Of a DNA stretch of 57,500 nucleotides, positions 47,730-57,478 are shown in pieces; position 1 is the first letter of the stretch, and every line of letters starts with the position of its first letter. The notes under the pieces are model-generated. The model did no database searches. It was not told where the DNA came from and worked only from the letters and a program-made list of their open reading frames with translations. The DNA lies in contig NC_135554.1 in NCBI RefSeq assembly GCF_964340395.1, positions 20,590,592 to 20,648,091 on the forward strand, read 5' to 3'. This DNA comes from Glandiceps talaboti. Taxonomy: Eukaryota; Hemichordata; Enteropneusta; Spengelidae. Made by a program: the position numbers and the translations under genes.

Positions 47730-49703
47730 ATAGTTATATTGATAGAGAGATGGATGGATGGATGGATAGATGGACAGACAGATAGATAGATAGAAATAGA
47801 TAAATAGATATATTGATAGAGAGATGAATGGATGGATGGATGGATAGATAGATAGATAGATAGATAGATAGAAATAGATAAATAGATATATTGATAGAGA
47901 GATGAATGGATGGATGGATGGATAGATAGATAGATAGATAGATAGAAATAGATAAATAGATATATTGATAGAGAGATGGATGGATGGATGGATGGATGGA
48001 CAGACAGATAGATAGATAGATAGATAGATAGATAAATAGTTATATTGATAGAGAGATGGATGGATGGATGGATAGATGGACAGACAGATAGATAGATAGA
48101 TAGATAGATAGATAAATAGTTATATTGATAGAGAGATGGATGGATGGATGGATGGATGGACAGACAGATAGATAGATAGATAGAAATAGATAAATAGATA
48201 TATTGATGGATGGATGGATGGATGGATGGATGGATGGATAGATAGATAGATAGATAGAAATAGATAAATAGATATATTGATGGATGGATGGATGGATGGA
48301 TGGATGGATAGATAGATAGATAGATAGAAATAGATAAATAGATATATTGATGGATGGATGGATGGATGGATGGATGGATAGATAGATAGATAGATAGAAA
48401 TAGATAAATAGATATATTGATAGAGAGATGGATGGATAGATAGATAGCAATGCAGATATTTAGCAAACAGAGTTATTAACTGTAGTGATACAAATCATGT
48501 ACTACTAATGTATTAGCATTGGTATATATGGTAATACTAAAGATCATCAAAGATTGATAGTCAAACATTGGTCAGTCCTCTTTGCACTTTGTTTAGCATC
48601 ACTGCTAAATAGAATTTTGTTTATCTTTCTCAGAAAGTGTTAATGATCACTGAATGTTGTTCTTCATCTGTACAGGATATGAGAGGTGCCTTTTGGAAAG
48701 GAGTAGCGAGAACAGTGCCAAACAAACCACATCAATTTCGTGTACTAAATCCAGCAGTAGTGAAAGAAACCGCCTTTGATCATGTCAGATTTCCGTCATT
48801 TGAAGGCCAGATGTTTAAGGTAAAGACCGCCTACTAATATTCATTTAAGGTCAAAGATGAAATACAGATAAGTGACGTTGAAAAATAATTGATACCTGAT
48901 TTGGTACAGAGAACATTAGATTCGTAAAGGATTTGCAGATGCATATATTACCTAAAGGCAAACTTGAGAAAATATCGATATTTTTTAATTTGTGGCAATC
49001 AAGAATGCATTGACCAATACATCGTGTGTTTTTGTGGCTTCATCCATTGTTATTTCAAGATAGCTGAGCCAATTTTTCATGTAGTATTGCTCTTCTGTAC
49101 TGATTGGTATAAATAATGTGACTTTTACTAATTGGTCAGTAGGGTGTAGGATAATGTATATGTTTTGGCCATGTGCTACATATATTGATGCCTTCAGTGC
49201 TTTCAAGATTAGACTTGGAGATGGGGGGGGGGGGAGGATTCATGTCAATAATCATATGTGGTTGAGAAGGAGAAAAGTACAGCTTAGCTTGGACTTAAAC
49301 CAGGATGTCCTAAACTGTTGACAGCACACTGTCAACTGTGCTATCCACTCGACCATTACATTACTACTGTAGCTCCTATGACCATGTCCTACTACATGTA
49401 TATCACTAATTATTCTGTCATCAATGCTTGCTTTGTCTGTTGTTGTTTTTTTGACAGAATGTACCAACAACAGGAACTCTTGCCATAGTAATGGCAGTCA
49501 GAATGTGTGATACTGTGGATGTAGCTGGTTTTGGGTTTGACTTACGACGTCCAAATATACCCCTACATTACTATGAAAACACACCCATGTCTAAAGTTAG
49601 AGAACTGAAAACACACGACCTTGGACTTGAAAAGGAATTCTTACGTGATTTAGTGGAGTATGGTGTAATTAAGGACCTCACAGGTGGACTTACTTGGGTT
49701 TAA
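41209..49703 (+). CDS. Beta-galactoside alpha-2,3-sialyltransferase, ST3GAL3/5/7 group (ST3GAL3-like)
   Basis: Nine coding exons: 41209-41302, 42398-42641, 43464-43568, 44297-44391, 45040-45103, 46169-46264, 46527-46722, 48676-48819 and 49458-49703. They sum to 1284 nt (427 aa) in frame. It is a type II Golgi protein: a basic start (MVRVHKR), a membrane anchor at about residues 8-27, then a stem that includes a very acidic stretch at about 84-105. Sialylmotif L runs from [11 protein letters not shown] through IDKYDAVIR to DVGTRTTLR. Sialylmotif S is [11 protein letters not shown] to [11 protein letters not shown]. Motif III is HYYE, and motif VS is HDLGLE (H-x4-E). PEGAPQR, FWKGVA and RVLNP resemble ST3GAL3, while KETAFD and IPLHYY also recall ST3GAL5. 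This suggests an enzyme near the base of that group. It should transfer sialic acid from CMP-sialic acid to galactose. The stop codon lies in the first unit of a 31-bp tandem array. Confidence 0.92.
41313..41642 (+). repeat. (TGTC)n/(TGTA)n array in the first intron of the sialyltransferase
   Basis: Starts about 10 bp after the splice donor at 41303 and runs as TGTC, then TGTA with TGTG variants. Reading through the donor gives a long but artefactual 191-aa open frame. Confidence 0.95.
41643..42397 (+). other. Rest of the first intron of the sialyltransferase
   Basis: Unique A+T-rich DNA ending in a CAATTAG acceptor at 42397. The frame continuing upstream of the acceptor is not joined to exon 1 and is not considered coding. 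Confidence 0.65.
44548..44630 (-). mobile_element. 3' tail of a LINE/SINE in reverse orientation
   Basis: The reverse complement reads TGTAAAGTGCATTGTGATAG, then a GACCTATATAAGAAAATTAG segment and (ATTAG)n. This matches, with changes, the 3' hairpin-plus-microsatellite tail seen at 7600-7762. It lies in an intron of the sialyltransferase gene. Confidence 0.5.
45336..45414 (+). repeat. (GTGA)n tetranucleotide repeat
   Basis: Interrupted GTGA/GAGT units in the intron between the exons ending at 45103 and starting at 46169. Confidence 0.9.
45500..45645 (+). mobile_element. Probable LINE 3' end with (ACT)n tail
   Basis: AAGCCCATTGGGCTGGGTAA forms a small hairpin. It is followed by about 75 bp and AATAAACAT(ACT)n. 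This hairpin-then-microsatellite layout is typical of CR1/L2-type 3' ends. No coding part remains. Confidence 0.5.
45785..46125 (-). repeat. Dispersed repeat family B, copy 3 (reverse orientation)
   Basis: The reverse complement starts AAGCCAAGATATTATCG and GAACAGAAAATATGGAT and follows the order of copy 1 at 33226. Inside it, the AATATTTTTCTTCATTCAGT and TGAATGAAGGAAAGTATTGA arms with CACTT/GTCACT blocks form a fold-back of about 140 bp. Confidence 0.6.
46728..47258 (+). repeat. 30-bp minisatellite with a duplicated 230-bp higher-order unit
   Basis: The basic unit is ATAGTATGAGGTTATTGTCA plus about 10 variable bases ending in GACA or GGCA. Six 30-bp units plus two shortened 25-bp units make a 230-bp block. 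This block occurs twice, at 46741-46970 and 46971-47200, apparently without difference. The array starts a few bases after the splice donor at 46723. Confidence 0.92.
47355..48460 (+). repeat. (GATA)n/(GGAT)n array with higher-order structure
   Basis: About 1.1 kb in which runs of GATA, GGAT, GACA and an AAATAGATAAATAGATATAT linker repeat in a regular order with a GATAGAGAGATG block. The antisense 379-aa open frame (SIYLSIHPS repeats) is a repeat translation, not a gene. It is in intron 7 of the sialyltransferase. Confidence 0.95.
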
Positions 49704-50073
49704 CAACCTCACAGGTGGACTTACTTGGGATTAACGACCTCACAGGTGGACTTACTTGAGTTTAACGACCTCACAGGTGGACTTACTTGGGTTTAACAAC
49801 CTCACAGGTGGACTTACTTGGGTTTAACGACCTCACAGGTGGACTTACTTGAGTTTAATGACCTCACAGGTGGACTTGCTTGCGTTTACCACCTCACAGG
49901 TGGACTTACTTGGGTTGAACGACCTCACAGGTGGACTTACTTGAGTTTAATGACCTCACAGGGGGACTTGCTTGAGTTTAATGACCTCACAGGTGGACTT
50001 GCTTGGGTTTACCACCTCACAGGTGGACTTACTTGAGTTTAACGACCTCACAGGTGGACTTACTTGGGTTTAA
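49673..50073 (+). repeat. 31-bp tandem array grown from the sialyltransferase stop-codon region
   Basis: About 13 units of GACCTCACAGGTGGACTTAC plus TTG(G/A)GTTTAA(C/T). The first unit is the end of the coding sequence (codons for DLTGGLTWV and the TAA). The remaining 12 form the start of the 3' UTR. Units differ by a few substitutions, and a few are 30 bp. Confidence 0.95.
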
Positions 50074-53000
50074 AATATAAAACAAAGCAATTTGTTGACA
50101 TTTTATGAACATTGTGTTTTGTTTAATATGGAAATTTCTTATTGATTGGAAACAAAATTTGAATCCCTGATAATCACTTTAAATAATGAGATTCATAGAA
50201 CAGTGATGGACCAAATGCAAATCAATGACATGATAAAAGATTTGTGTTTTTGATATGGAAATGATAATGAAAAATGGAAGTTTCTCATTATGATTGAGAT
50301 TACCTTTTTATCAGCCATTGGTTCTAGATTGAAATTCCTGGCACATTGTTGCCTGCAAGCCAGAGTCTATAAAACCATGGAGGTATTCTCTTAAAACCTC
50401 CTCGATTAAACGTTACCAGTTTGAACTGGTGCATAAGCTGGTGCATATATTCGGTGTATATATTTAGTGACTCTGATTTGGAAACCATGAAAACTATGAA
50501 TATCAAAGTAAAATCACTCTTGGGCTAAAAACTGACTCCCAGAAGACTTGGTTTTACTTTTTTGTAGTCATGGTTACTGATGTAAATATGAGAAAGGTTA
50601 AAATAATTCTTCATAAGTGGATGTGACATAAAAAAATGATAAAATCATTCTTTTTAGTCATTCCGAAAATAGCTTTATGGTATTTCCCACATTTATGTTC
50701 CCTTTTAACTTATCTACCTTTTCCCTTACACATGCTACATACTTTGTACATATTATATACACTCTCATGTTACCTTCTGATCCCTATATTTTATTACTTT
50801 ATTTCCATTCATTTTCCTGGTGTTGTGCCTTCGTTTTACTAGCATTTCAGCTGTGTTTTCACAGGGTATAAAGATTTGTTGACTTGTCATGTTTCTAGAG
50901 TTTTGTTGAAGGGAGATGTTGATGTTTGTAACATGCCAGTAGAACAAATTTTATAGAATTACGAATCAGGACATATTTCAACCTTACATAAATTTGAAAA
51001 AAACAGCATTATTCAAATGTTTATTTAGATATGTGCATTCAGTAACTGGGACGACATGTGAAAATAGACGTTGATGGAGATGTTATATTACTTTTGATGT
51101 CTTGTTGGAGCTGGAAATTCATTCAAGGCTGGGTGGTCGGATCAGTGATATTGAAATAAAGTAGAATATGTGTTGTTGTTGTTTCCAAATACACGGAAAA
51201 AAATGGACTAATTAGTTAACTATTTGGTAAGGTCTAAACAATAATGGTTTAGTTCCGGTTACCCGACCCCCCACCTAGCTTTTCATTGCCGGCCCTAAAA
51301 ATTTTTTTTAGGTATTCGAGAAAAAATAATAAAAAAATAAAATTGAGAAGTTTCACGAAAAATAGTTATTGCGGAAACTGACAAAAACTTAAAAAGACAA
51401 TACATTTTGTATTATAAAACTGTTCTTCCAATCTGTAATGGCTGTACATCCGATAGGAAGAAATAAATAACACAGAGACCATTTGGAAAACAATGGAAAA
51501 CCTGAACTAGACACTCGCATATGAAAAATATATAATAAAAATAAACTAAAAAATCTACCTACCACATCTATTCTAAAATCGAACGTAATCCGAACCACAC
51601 AATTTTTTTATTAGGCCTTAGGACGTATCTAAGGTTGCCGAGATGAAACATTTTAAATGTATTATGACGGTAGTCCTTGTTATGGAAAATGGTATTAATA
51701 AATTGTGATTGTATGTCAAAGTACCATGGCAAGTACTATAAAATACAACGAATTGCTGAGGTAGGGAAGTTACTTTTAGTGTCTTTTTGGATGACTATGC
51801 AAGATAAAGTGATCTGACTGATAATTAGAAAACTGGACGAAAAATGTTATTTTTTGGTCAAAAGACTCAAACTCGTAAACTGCTAGGTTTGTCTTGACAT
51901 TTTAGTTGAGGTGTTCCTTTGGATGTGAAGGTGAAAAGACTAAACTGATTACTCGATACTTGTGTGTGACTTTTTGATTTAAATTTGTTTTAACAAGTGA
52001 AATAGCTATGCTAATAATGTTATATGTTTTTGTAACATTATCACACTGGGTGGACCTGGTCAATCTCCGTTTAATGAGCATTGTCTAGAAACAGTTCAAC
52101 TACCCGGGGGTACGACAATAGTGTATGTGGTTCTCAGGTCAACATCACCTATAAACCCGGTCAAAAACTCCCATCCAAAACATATCTCCTATCATCGTTA
52201 GCTTCAAAACATTTTTTTCCATTCTATGAGTGGTACAAAATTGTTCGCTACTTTCAAAAAAAATTGCAAATGTTGTCTAGAATTTTACAAAACACAGTCA
52301 GCTCACACGCCATTTTTTAGTGCCAGAATGTGAAATAAAGCATCCCGACTCTGTGTTTCTATGGACGTTACGTTGCAAGTACAGTACATAATTCGTTGCA
52401 TTCTACTTTCTAGACTTTCAAGCAATAACATAATTCATATAACTTGGTGACGAGCTCATACGAGGTAAGTACAAGACATTTATTATAATTTGTTTATGCA
52501 CGATGATAACTCAATTTGCATAAATATGTGGCTGTAATAACTGTGACTGTAACACAAACAGCATAAGTGAGATACCAACCCAGTAGTCATTGTGTACAAA
52601 GTTCACCCTTTCTTGATCTTCTCGGAGGGCACCTTGATAACAGACTAAATGTAAACGGAATAACAAATAGGTGACGTCACTGACCCGCTTGTGCTGTAAA
52701 GATTTGAGCTAGTCCTACAGAAACTTCTTTGGGTTTAGAATTGGCTAGACTATAAGTGCTTGCTTCAGGTCGCAAAGGACAAAGACAGTACTGTTCACAT
52801 AGGACGGCGAAACATCTTCATGCTTTAGTATACAATTACTTTCACAGTATCAGAATAAAGGTTTTTATTTGCATGTTTGTGGCCGGATGTTTGTGGATTA
52901 TACATGGGTAAGTGTTATTAACCTGAGCCGAACACCTCGGGAGTACTCAGGAGAGGGGGGGGGGGTGCTGTCAACGCCGTAGAACATCTAGAACGTAATT

Positions 53001-53740
53001 ACTGGTCCTTGTGACAATTCATCATCCATGACAGGTTGTCCACTATGTGGGACACTCACAGCGTAAAACCCCTGAGTCATGTTGGTCTTTGTACTCTTTA
53101 TCTAAAACATCCATTCACTCATCTTCATAGATATAATAGTAATCTTTGTTGTCGCGTTTTGAAATGGAACTGAACTGTGTTACACACACTGTAACACGTA
53201 ATGTAATGATATCCGAAAGTCTGACACCCGGGGTCGGACATGCACGTCGCATTTGCTAACGATTGTATGGTCACGGAGCGCAGTATCTCTACAAGAACAC
53301 TAAAAGTGTGTTTTAACTACTGAAGTAACCTCTGCTTCCAGGTCTCTTTCGTTCATCCACGTAGGGATAGGGAAAGGGAGAAATCCCTCTCCGACGACAT
53401 ACAATGATGGTTTTCTCGTTGCTGTAGAAAAAAAAATGGTTTTCTGATTTTATGCAAATACACTAATACATCGAACAAATCTTGGAACGCCGTGATGCAT
53501 GATCGGTGAGATCCAAATCATGAATCTGAAAGTTTCCCTGTCGAGATTTCTCTTTCGGGAAAGAAAACCCATAAGCCTAAACGAAAGCGTGAGATATTAC
53601 AATGTATGTACGTCATCAAAGAGTATCAGTAGGGGTAGATTTGTAAAGAATAACGCCTGCAGTGTAAGGATTGGATGTTGCCATGGTAACAATTAAACGA
53701 TTGTTTAGCTGTCTAACCATTAATGCATGTGCTGTAAGCA
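50074..53740. other. Sialyltransferase 3' UTR and intergenic region before the P450
   Basis: Holds the presumed 3' UTR up to about 51.18 kb and then unique DNA, with a G-run near 52957. A short segment ending AGCTCATACGAG|GTAAGT at about 52465 could be an untranslated 5' exon of the P450, but I cannot prove this. Open frames at 50636-50871 and 52081 lack family features. Confidence 0.55.
51155..51160 (+). terminator. Poly(A) signal of the sialyltransferase gene
   Basis: AATAAA is followed within 15 bp by a TGTGTTGTTGTTGTTT stretch, a good GU-rich downstream element. This would give a 3' UTR of about 1.45 kb that includes the 31-bp array. Confidence 0.55.
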
Positions 53741-53750
53741 AATATAAATA
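53741..53750 (+). promoter_or_regulatory. TATA-like element upstream of the P450
   Basis: AATATAAATA lies about 195 bp before the start codon at 53941. A start of transcription near 53770 would make a 5' UTR of about 170 bp carrying at least two upstream ATGs (53835 and 53856). Confidence 0.4.
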
Positions 53751-53940
53751 ACCTGGGCTTCTTTCAGCACAAAGCTAGATAGAGTAGGCGTAACCTCGGC
53801 AAACGACCTTTTCCCGTGACCCGGTATTATCTCAATGCATGTCTAGGGTACGTTTATGTTGGTATACGTGTCCACTGGTCGCGTTATAGTTTGTGTGGCA
53901 TTAGTTGTCCGGGTGGTACTTTCCATAAGTGAACACGAAC

Positions 53941-56900
53941 ATGTTGGTGTATATACTAATATCGACCGTGCTATTAGCACTTGGTCTTCGGTACTTATTA
54001 TCAGATCGTCCCCGAAATTTACCACCCGGACCTCGTGGATTGCCGTTCGTCGGAAACATTCTTACCATACGACGATACGAGTTCCTCCATCTAGCATTGG
54101 AGAAACTACGACAAGATTATGGCGATATCTTCAGTATGAGATTGGGTAGCCGTCTGTTTGTTGTGTTGAATGGATATGACGCTATCAGAGAAGCGTTTGT
54201 TGGGCAGGGAGAGAATTTCAGTGATAGACCCGGTATGATGAGTATGTGGCAAGCTGTAACAAATAATGGCAAAGGTGAGTTCTGTCAGTATAGTACAAGG
54301 AGGTATAAAACACGACTGATTTACTAGTAATTGTAGTATAATGTATAAGCGACGGTGATAAATGGACGGTTCACTAACCTGGGCAAACCTAGCACACATA
54401 GAAGCCGTAGGTTAACAAATGTCAATGTATATGTAGGGGCATATACTCGACTTTTTGTTGATAATTGAACTTATGCGAATGCGGAGGACTCGAACACTGG
54501 GTCAAATGTAATATAAGTGGGACTTGCATGTAAATGTAGCACGGGGTTAATGTCAGCACATGATGGGGACTGCCTCACTGGTACAAATTAGACTTGCAGA
54601 GGCAAATAGGTTATGACAACGGTGAGGGAAATGTAAGTGCTCGCATTGCCCAGGGCTGTTGATGTGAGTGAATGTACTTTATGTAATGGTTGCTGCATGA
54701 TACATTTCACCATGTTTTCGGGTGACAATACATGTATTCTAATTAACAATATCTTTCTGACCTTTTGACCTTGATGACCTGGATAAACAAGTTGAATGCT
54801 TAATTTATCACGTGGTTTGTGGTGCTAAGGGAATTTGGCTGTGGTGTTTTGTCTAGTCACAGAGGGTGTTCCAGCCGATGATTTACAAAACAATGTATGC
54901 TTGAAAGGGAAAGCAGAACTGTGACATAGTGAACGAAACACAGACTATAAAAATCAATATATACAGTTTTTTATGCTGTTGTCAGTGGAGCAATATTGAA
55001 TTACGCTAACCATGCTTTGAGGGGATATATTAGTACAGAGATACCCCCCCCCCCCTTGAAAATCAAAATTTGATGAGTGTCCGTTTTATTGTTTATAAGT
55101 GATTTTTCTTCTTTATATAACACTGATAATAAGTCATTATTCACCACTCGGTTGTCAATACAAGGCCAACATGGTATTGTGTGTGTTATGTAAGACTTTC
55201 CTCGGTCATTTTCAATTGACAATAAGCAAGATTGCGTGTGCTATACTTGGCACCATTTGATATATATATAGTATCACTGGTCCCTTGTGAACACTTCAGG
55301 GTGTGGCTCCCCCTGTGAGAATAGAAAAATGAATAGACAGGTTACCATAGACTGGAGGGAAAGTTCCCCTCAACTTACTGTCTATATGATTACATCTCAG
55401 ACCTTGTATGTCTTGATATCACACCCCATGTGAATCAACTGATCGTGAGGTGAACGAACCAAATAGAACATGGAAAACCATCATAGAACCTTCGCCTAGA
55501 CAAATTGGGCAACTGTTGCGTCAAAAACTGCAATATTTGCAATTTATAACGTTTTATGTTGTTTCTGCCTGCATTTATTATGCATTTTAAACTGTCGAAA
55601 AGAAGGCAAAACCCTATCACAATACTGTTCATTATTCTTGCATGGATGCCGTGATGACTATTATTAGTACAGGTACGACAATTACTAACTATTATGGGGG
55701 AGGGCTTACAAATACACTGTCTTACTTTTTAAAATAAAATTTAACCGAACGACCCATCATTTTTAAGGTGTACCAGAGAGAAGCGTCACTTAATCAACAT
55801 ATTAGATTATCAATCGCCAATACATATATTGACAGATGAGTGAATTCTTCTATTTCTATAGGTCTAAATCTTATAGAAGAGGATGGGGTAATACATATAA
55901 TAATTAGATACACATTTATATATTTATTAAATATGATTAAATATCCTACCATGTTACGAATATAATTAATATGTTCTTAGTTTCATCTTTTTAGGTATAG
56001 TTGGATCAAGTGGGGTAACTTGGAAGAAGAGTCGCAAATTTGCGCAGGGTGTATTACGATACTTTGGGATCACTACGAGGAGGGCAAATCTAGCGCAACG
56101 AATTCAAGAAGAAAGTCGCTACTTAGTGGAAGAATTCGACAAACAGAAGGGGAAACGTTTCGAGCCAGAAGGTCTTTTAACTGGGGCCGTAGCTAATATC
56201 ATCTGTTCGCTAGTTTTTGGTCAACGGTATGCGTACGACGATGCAGAGATTGTCAAATTTCTCGGACTGGTCGACGGCGTTGTCCACGTCAGTCTGAAGG
56301 CAGCGGCCGTAGATGTTATCCCTGTTATTCGGCACGTCTCCAGACCATACAAAGAACTTGTTAGTTATATGACGCAGATATTCAACTTTTGTAAATCGAA
56401 AATCGACGAGCATCGCGTCACCTTTGACCCTGATGACATCAGAGATTTCATTGATGCTTACCTGAAAGAGGTACACTCGTCATCAGATGTCGACAAGGAT
56501 CAAGCCCTCAATGATGACGACATGGAAGCCGCAATCAAAGATTTCTTCTTTGCTGGCATCGAGACAACAGCCATAGCATTGACATGGTCTCTCATGTACA
56601 TGGTAAGACGACCAGAAATACAGGACAGAATACACGCAGATATTGATAGAGTGATCGGTAGAAGCCGACAACCGTGTCTGGCTGATGAACAAGAGTTACC
56701 GTACATCACTGCTACGATGATGGAAATTTTACGTATTGCGTCAATTTCCCCAACTGCTGCTCCACACTGTGTTACCAATGATACCGAAATCAGAGGTTAC
56801 CACATTCCTAAAGACACCATCGTTTTACCACATTTGAGATCTGTCCTCTTTGATCCAAAGGTGTGGCCAGAACCAGACGAATTCAAACCTGAGCGGTTTC

Positions 56901-56954
56901 TGGCTGACGATGGAAGTATCAAAAAATATGATGAACACGTACCGTTCAGCATAG
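53941..56954 (+). CDS. Cytochrome P450, clan 2 (CYP2/CYP1-like), 3' exon(s) beyond window
   Basis: Two exons, 53941-54274 and 55995-56954, join in phase 1 and give 431 residues. The ATG at 53941 is preferred over the in-frame GTG upstream. Residues 1-20 (MLVYILISTVLLALGLRYLL) are the membrane anchor of a microsomal P450, followed by the proline hinge NLPPGPRGLPFVGN. In exon 2 the I-helix has AGIETT, the K-helix ExxR is EILR, and the PERF motif is FKPERF. The last residues, VPFSIG, begin the heme-binding loop, but the loop's Cys (GxRxCxG) is on the next exon, outside the window. About 60 residues are missing compared with a normal length of about 500. The enzyme should be a heme monooxygenase at the endoplasmic reticulum oxidising lipophilic substrates. 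The substrate and subfamily cannot be told. The exon end is duplicated at 57105-57201. Confidence 0.93.
54275..55994 (+). other. First intron of the P450
   Basis: From GTGAGT at 54275 to TTTAG at 55994. Contains a C-run near 55046 and A+T-rich unique DNA. No coding sequence recognised. Confidence 0.7.
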
Positions 56955-57002
56955 GTAAGGTTCAACAAACGTATGACTTAGTTCACAACTACAAGATGAT
57001 GC

Positions 57003-57004
<2 letters not shown>

Positions 57005-57038
<34 letters not shown>
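57005..57038 (+). repeat. (AT)n microsatellite
   Basis: About 17 AT units shortly after the donor of the last visible P450 exon. Immediately followed by the first copy of a 60-bp direct repeat. Confidence 0.95.
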
Positions 57039-57039
<1 letters not shown>

Positions 57040-57100
57040 CTCGGTGAGTATCAATCTGCTATAAGACAGTGCTCTATACCGCAGTGGCAGAGCGTAATAG
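57039..57100 (+). repeat. 60-bp direct repeat, copy 1
   Basis: AACTCGGTGAGTATCAATCT through CAGTGGCAGAGCGTAATAG recurs at 57419-57478 with only a 2-base deletion. Both copies directly follow an (AT)n tract. Confidence 0.95.
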
Positions 57101-57104
57101 TTTT

Positions 57105-57201
57105 GGTGTGGCCAGAACCAGACGAATTCAAACCTGAGCGGTTTCTGGCTGACGATGGAAGTATCAAAAAATATGATGAACACGTACCGTTCAGCATAGG
57201 T
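57105..57201 (+). pseudogene. Duplicated 3' end of P450 exon 2 (non-functional fragment)
   Basis: The 97 bp from GGTGTGGCCAGAACCAGACG to CGTTCAGCATAGGT repeats 56860-56956 with no difference that I can see, 245 bp downstream. It covers the codons for VWPEPDEF to VPFSIG. It has no splice acceptor in front, and after the exon end the donor is lost (AGGTTTTT instead of AGGTAAGG). It is therefore an exon fragment inside the intron, not an extra exon. Confidence 0.9.
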
Positions 57202-57313
57202 TTTTCGTCTCTACAAGCCTGTTTCGTGAGTAAATCACTCGTCAGGAGATGTTGGTGTACACCAACATCTGACGAGTGATTTACTCACGAAACAGGCTTG
57301 TAGAGACGAAAAA
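57201..57313. repeat. Near-perfect 113-bp palindrome (long hairpin)
   Basis: The left arm, from TTTTTCGTCTCTACAAGCCT to ATGTTGGTG, is the exact reverse complement of the right arm, ending AGGCTTGTAGAGACGAAAAA. The only exception is three extra bases (GGA or GAG) in the left arm. The centre is GTGTACAC. It begins exactly where the duplicated P450 exon fragment ends. Confidence 0.92.
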
Positions 57314-57337
57314 CCCGACTTGATTTTCTTCTACCCT

Positions 57338-57339
<2 letters not shown>

Positions 57340-57418
<79 letters not shown>
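57340..57418 (+). repeat. (AT)n microsatellite
   Basis: About 40 AT units, followed by the second copy of the 60-bp direct repeat. Confidence 0.95.
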
Positions 57419-57419
<1 letters not shown>

Positions 57420-57478
57420 CTCGGTGAGTATCAATCTGCTAAGACAGTGCTCTATACCGCAGTGGCAGAGCGTAATAG
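57419..57478 (+). repeat. 60-bp direct repeat, copy 2
   Basis: Same sequence as 57039-57100 minus two bases. Another (AT)n tract starts at the window edge, so the unit may continue beyond it. Confidence 0.9.

Noticed and set aside
47327-48466. 379-aa open frame on the minus strand (SIYLSIHPS repeats)
   Set aside because: It lies wholly within the GATA/GGAT array. The frame is open only because the tetranucleotides avoid stop codons in that direction.
49818-50036. 72-aa frame downstream of the sialyltransferase stop
   Set aside because: It is the 31-bp array read in shifting frames (DLTGGL repeats), after the true stop codon.
52081-52320. 79-aa frame between the sialyltransferase and the P450
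   Set aside because: Opens with a non-ATG start in unremarkable intergenic DNA. No domain, signal peptide or flanking splice sites that extend it.
57105-57201. Possible extra or alternative P450 exon
   Set aside because: It repeats the preceding exon end exactly, lacks a splice acceptor in front and has lost the GTAAGG donor. Using it would duplicate the region just before the heme loop.
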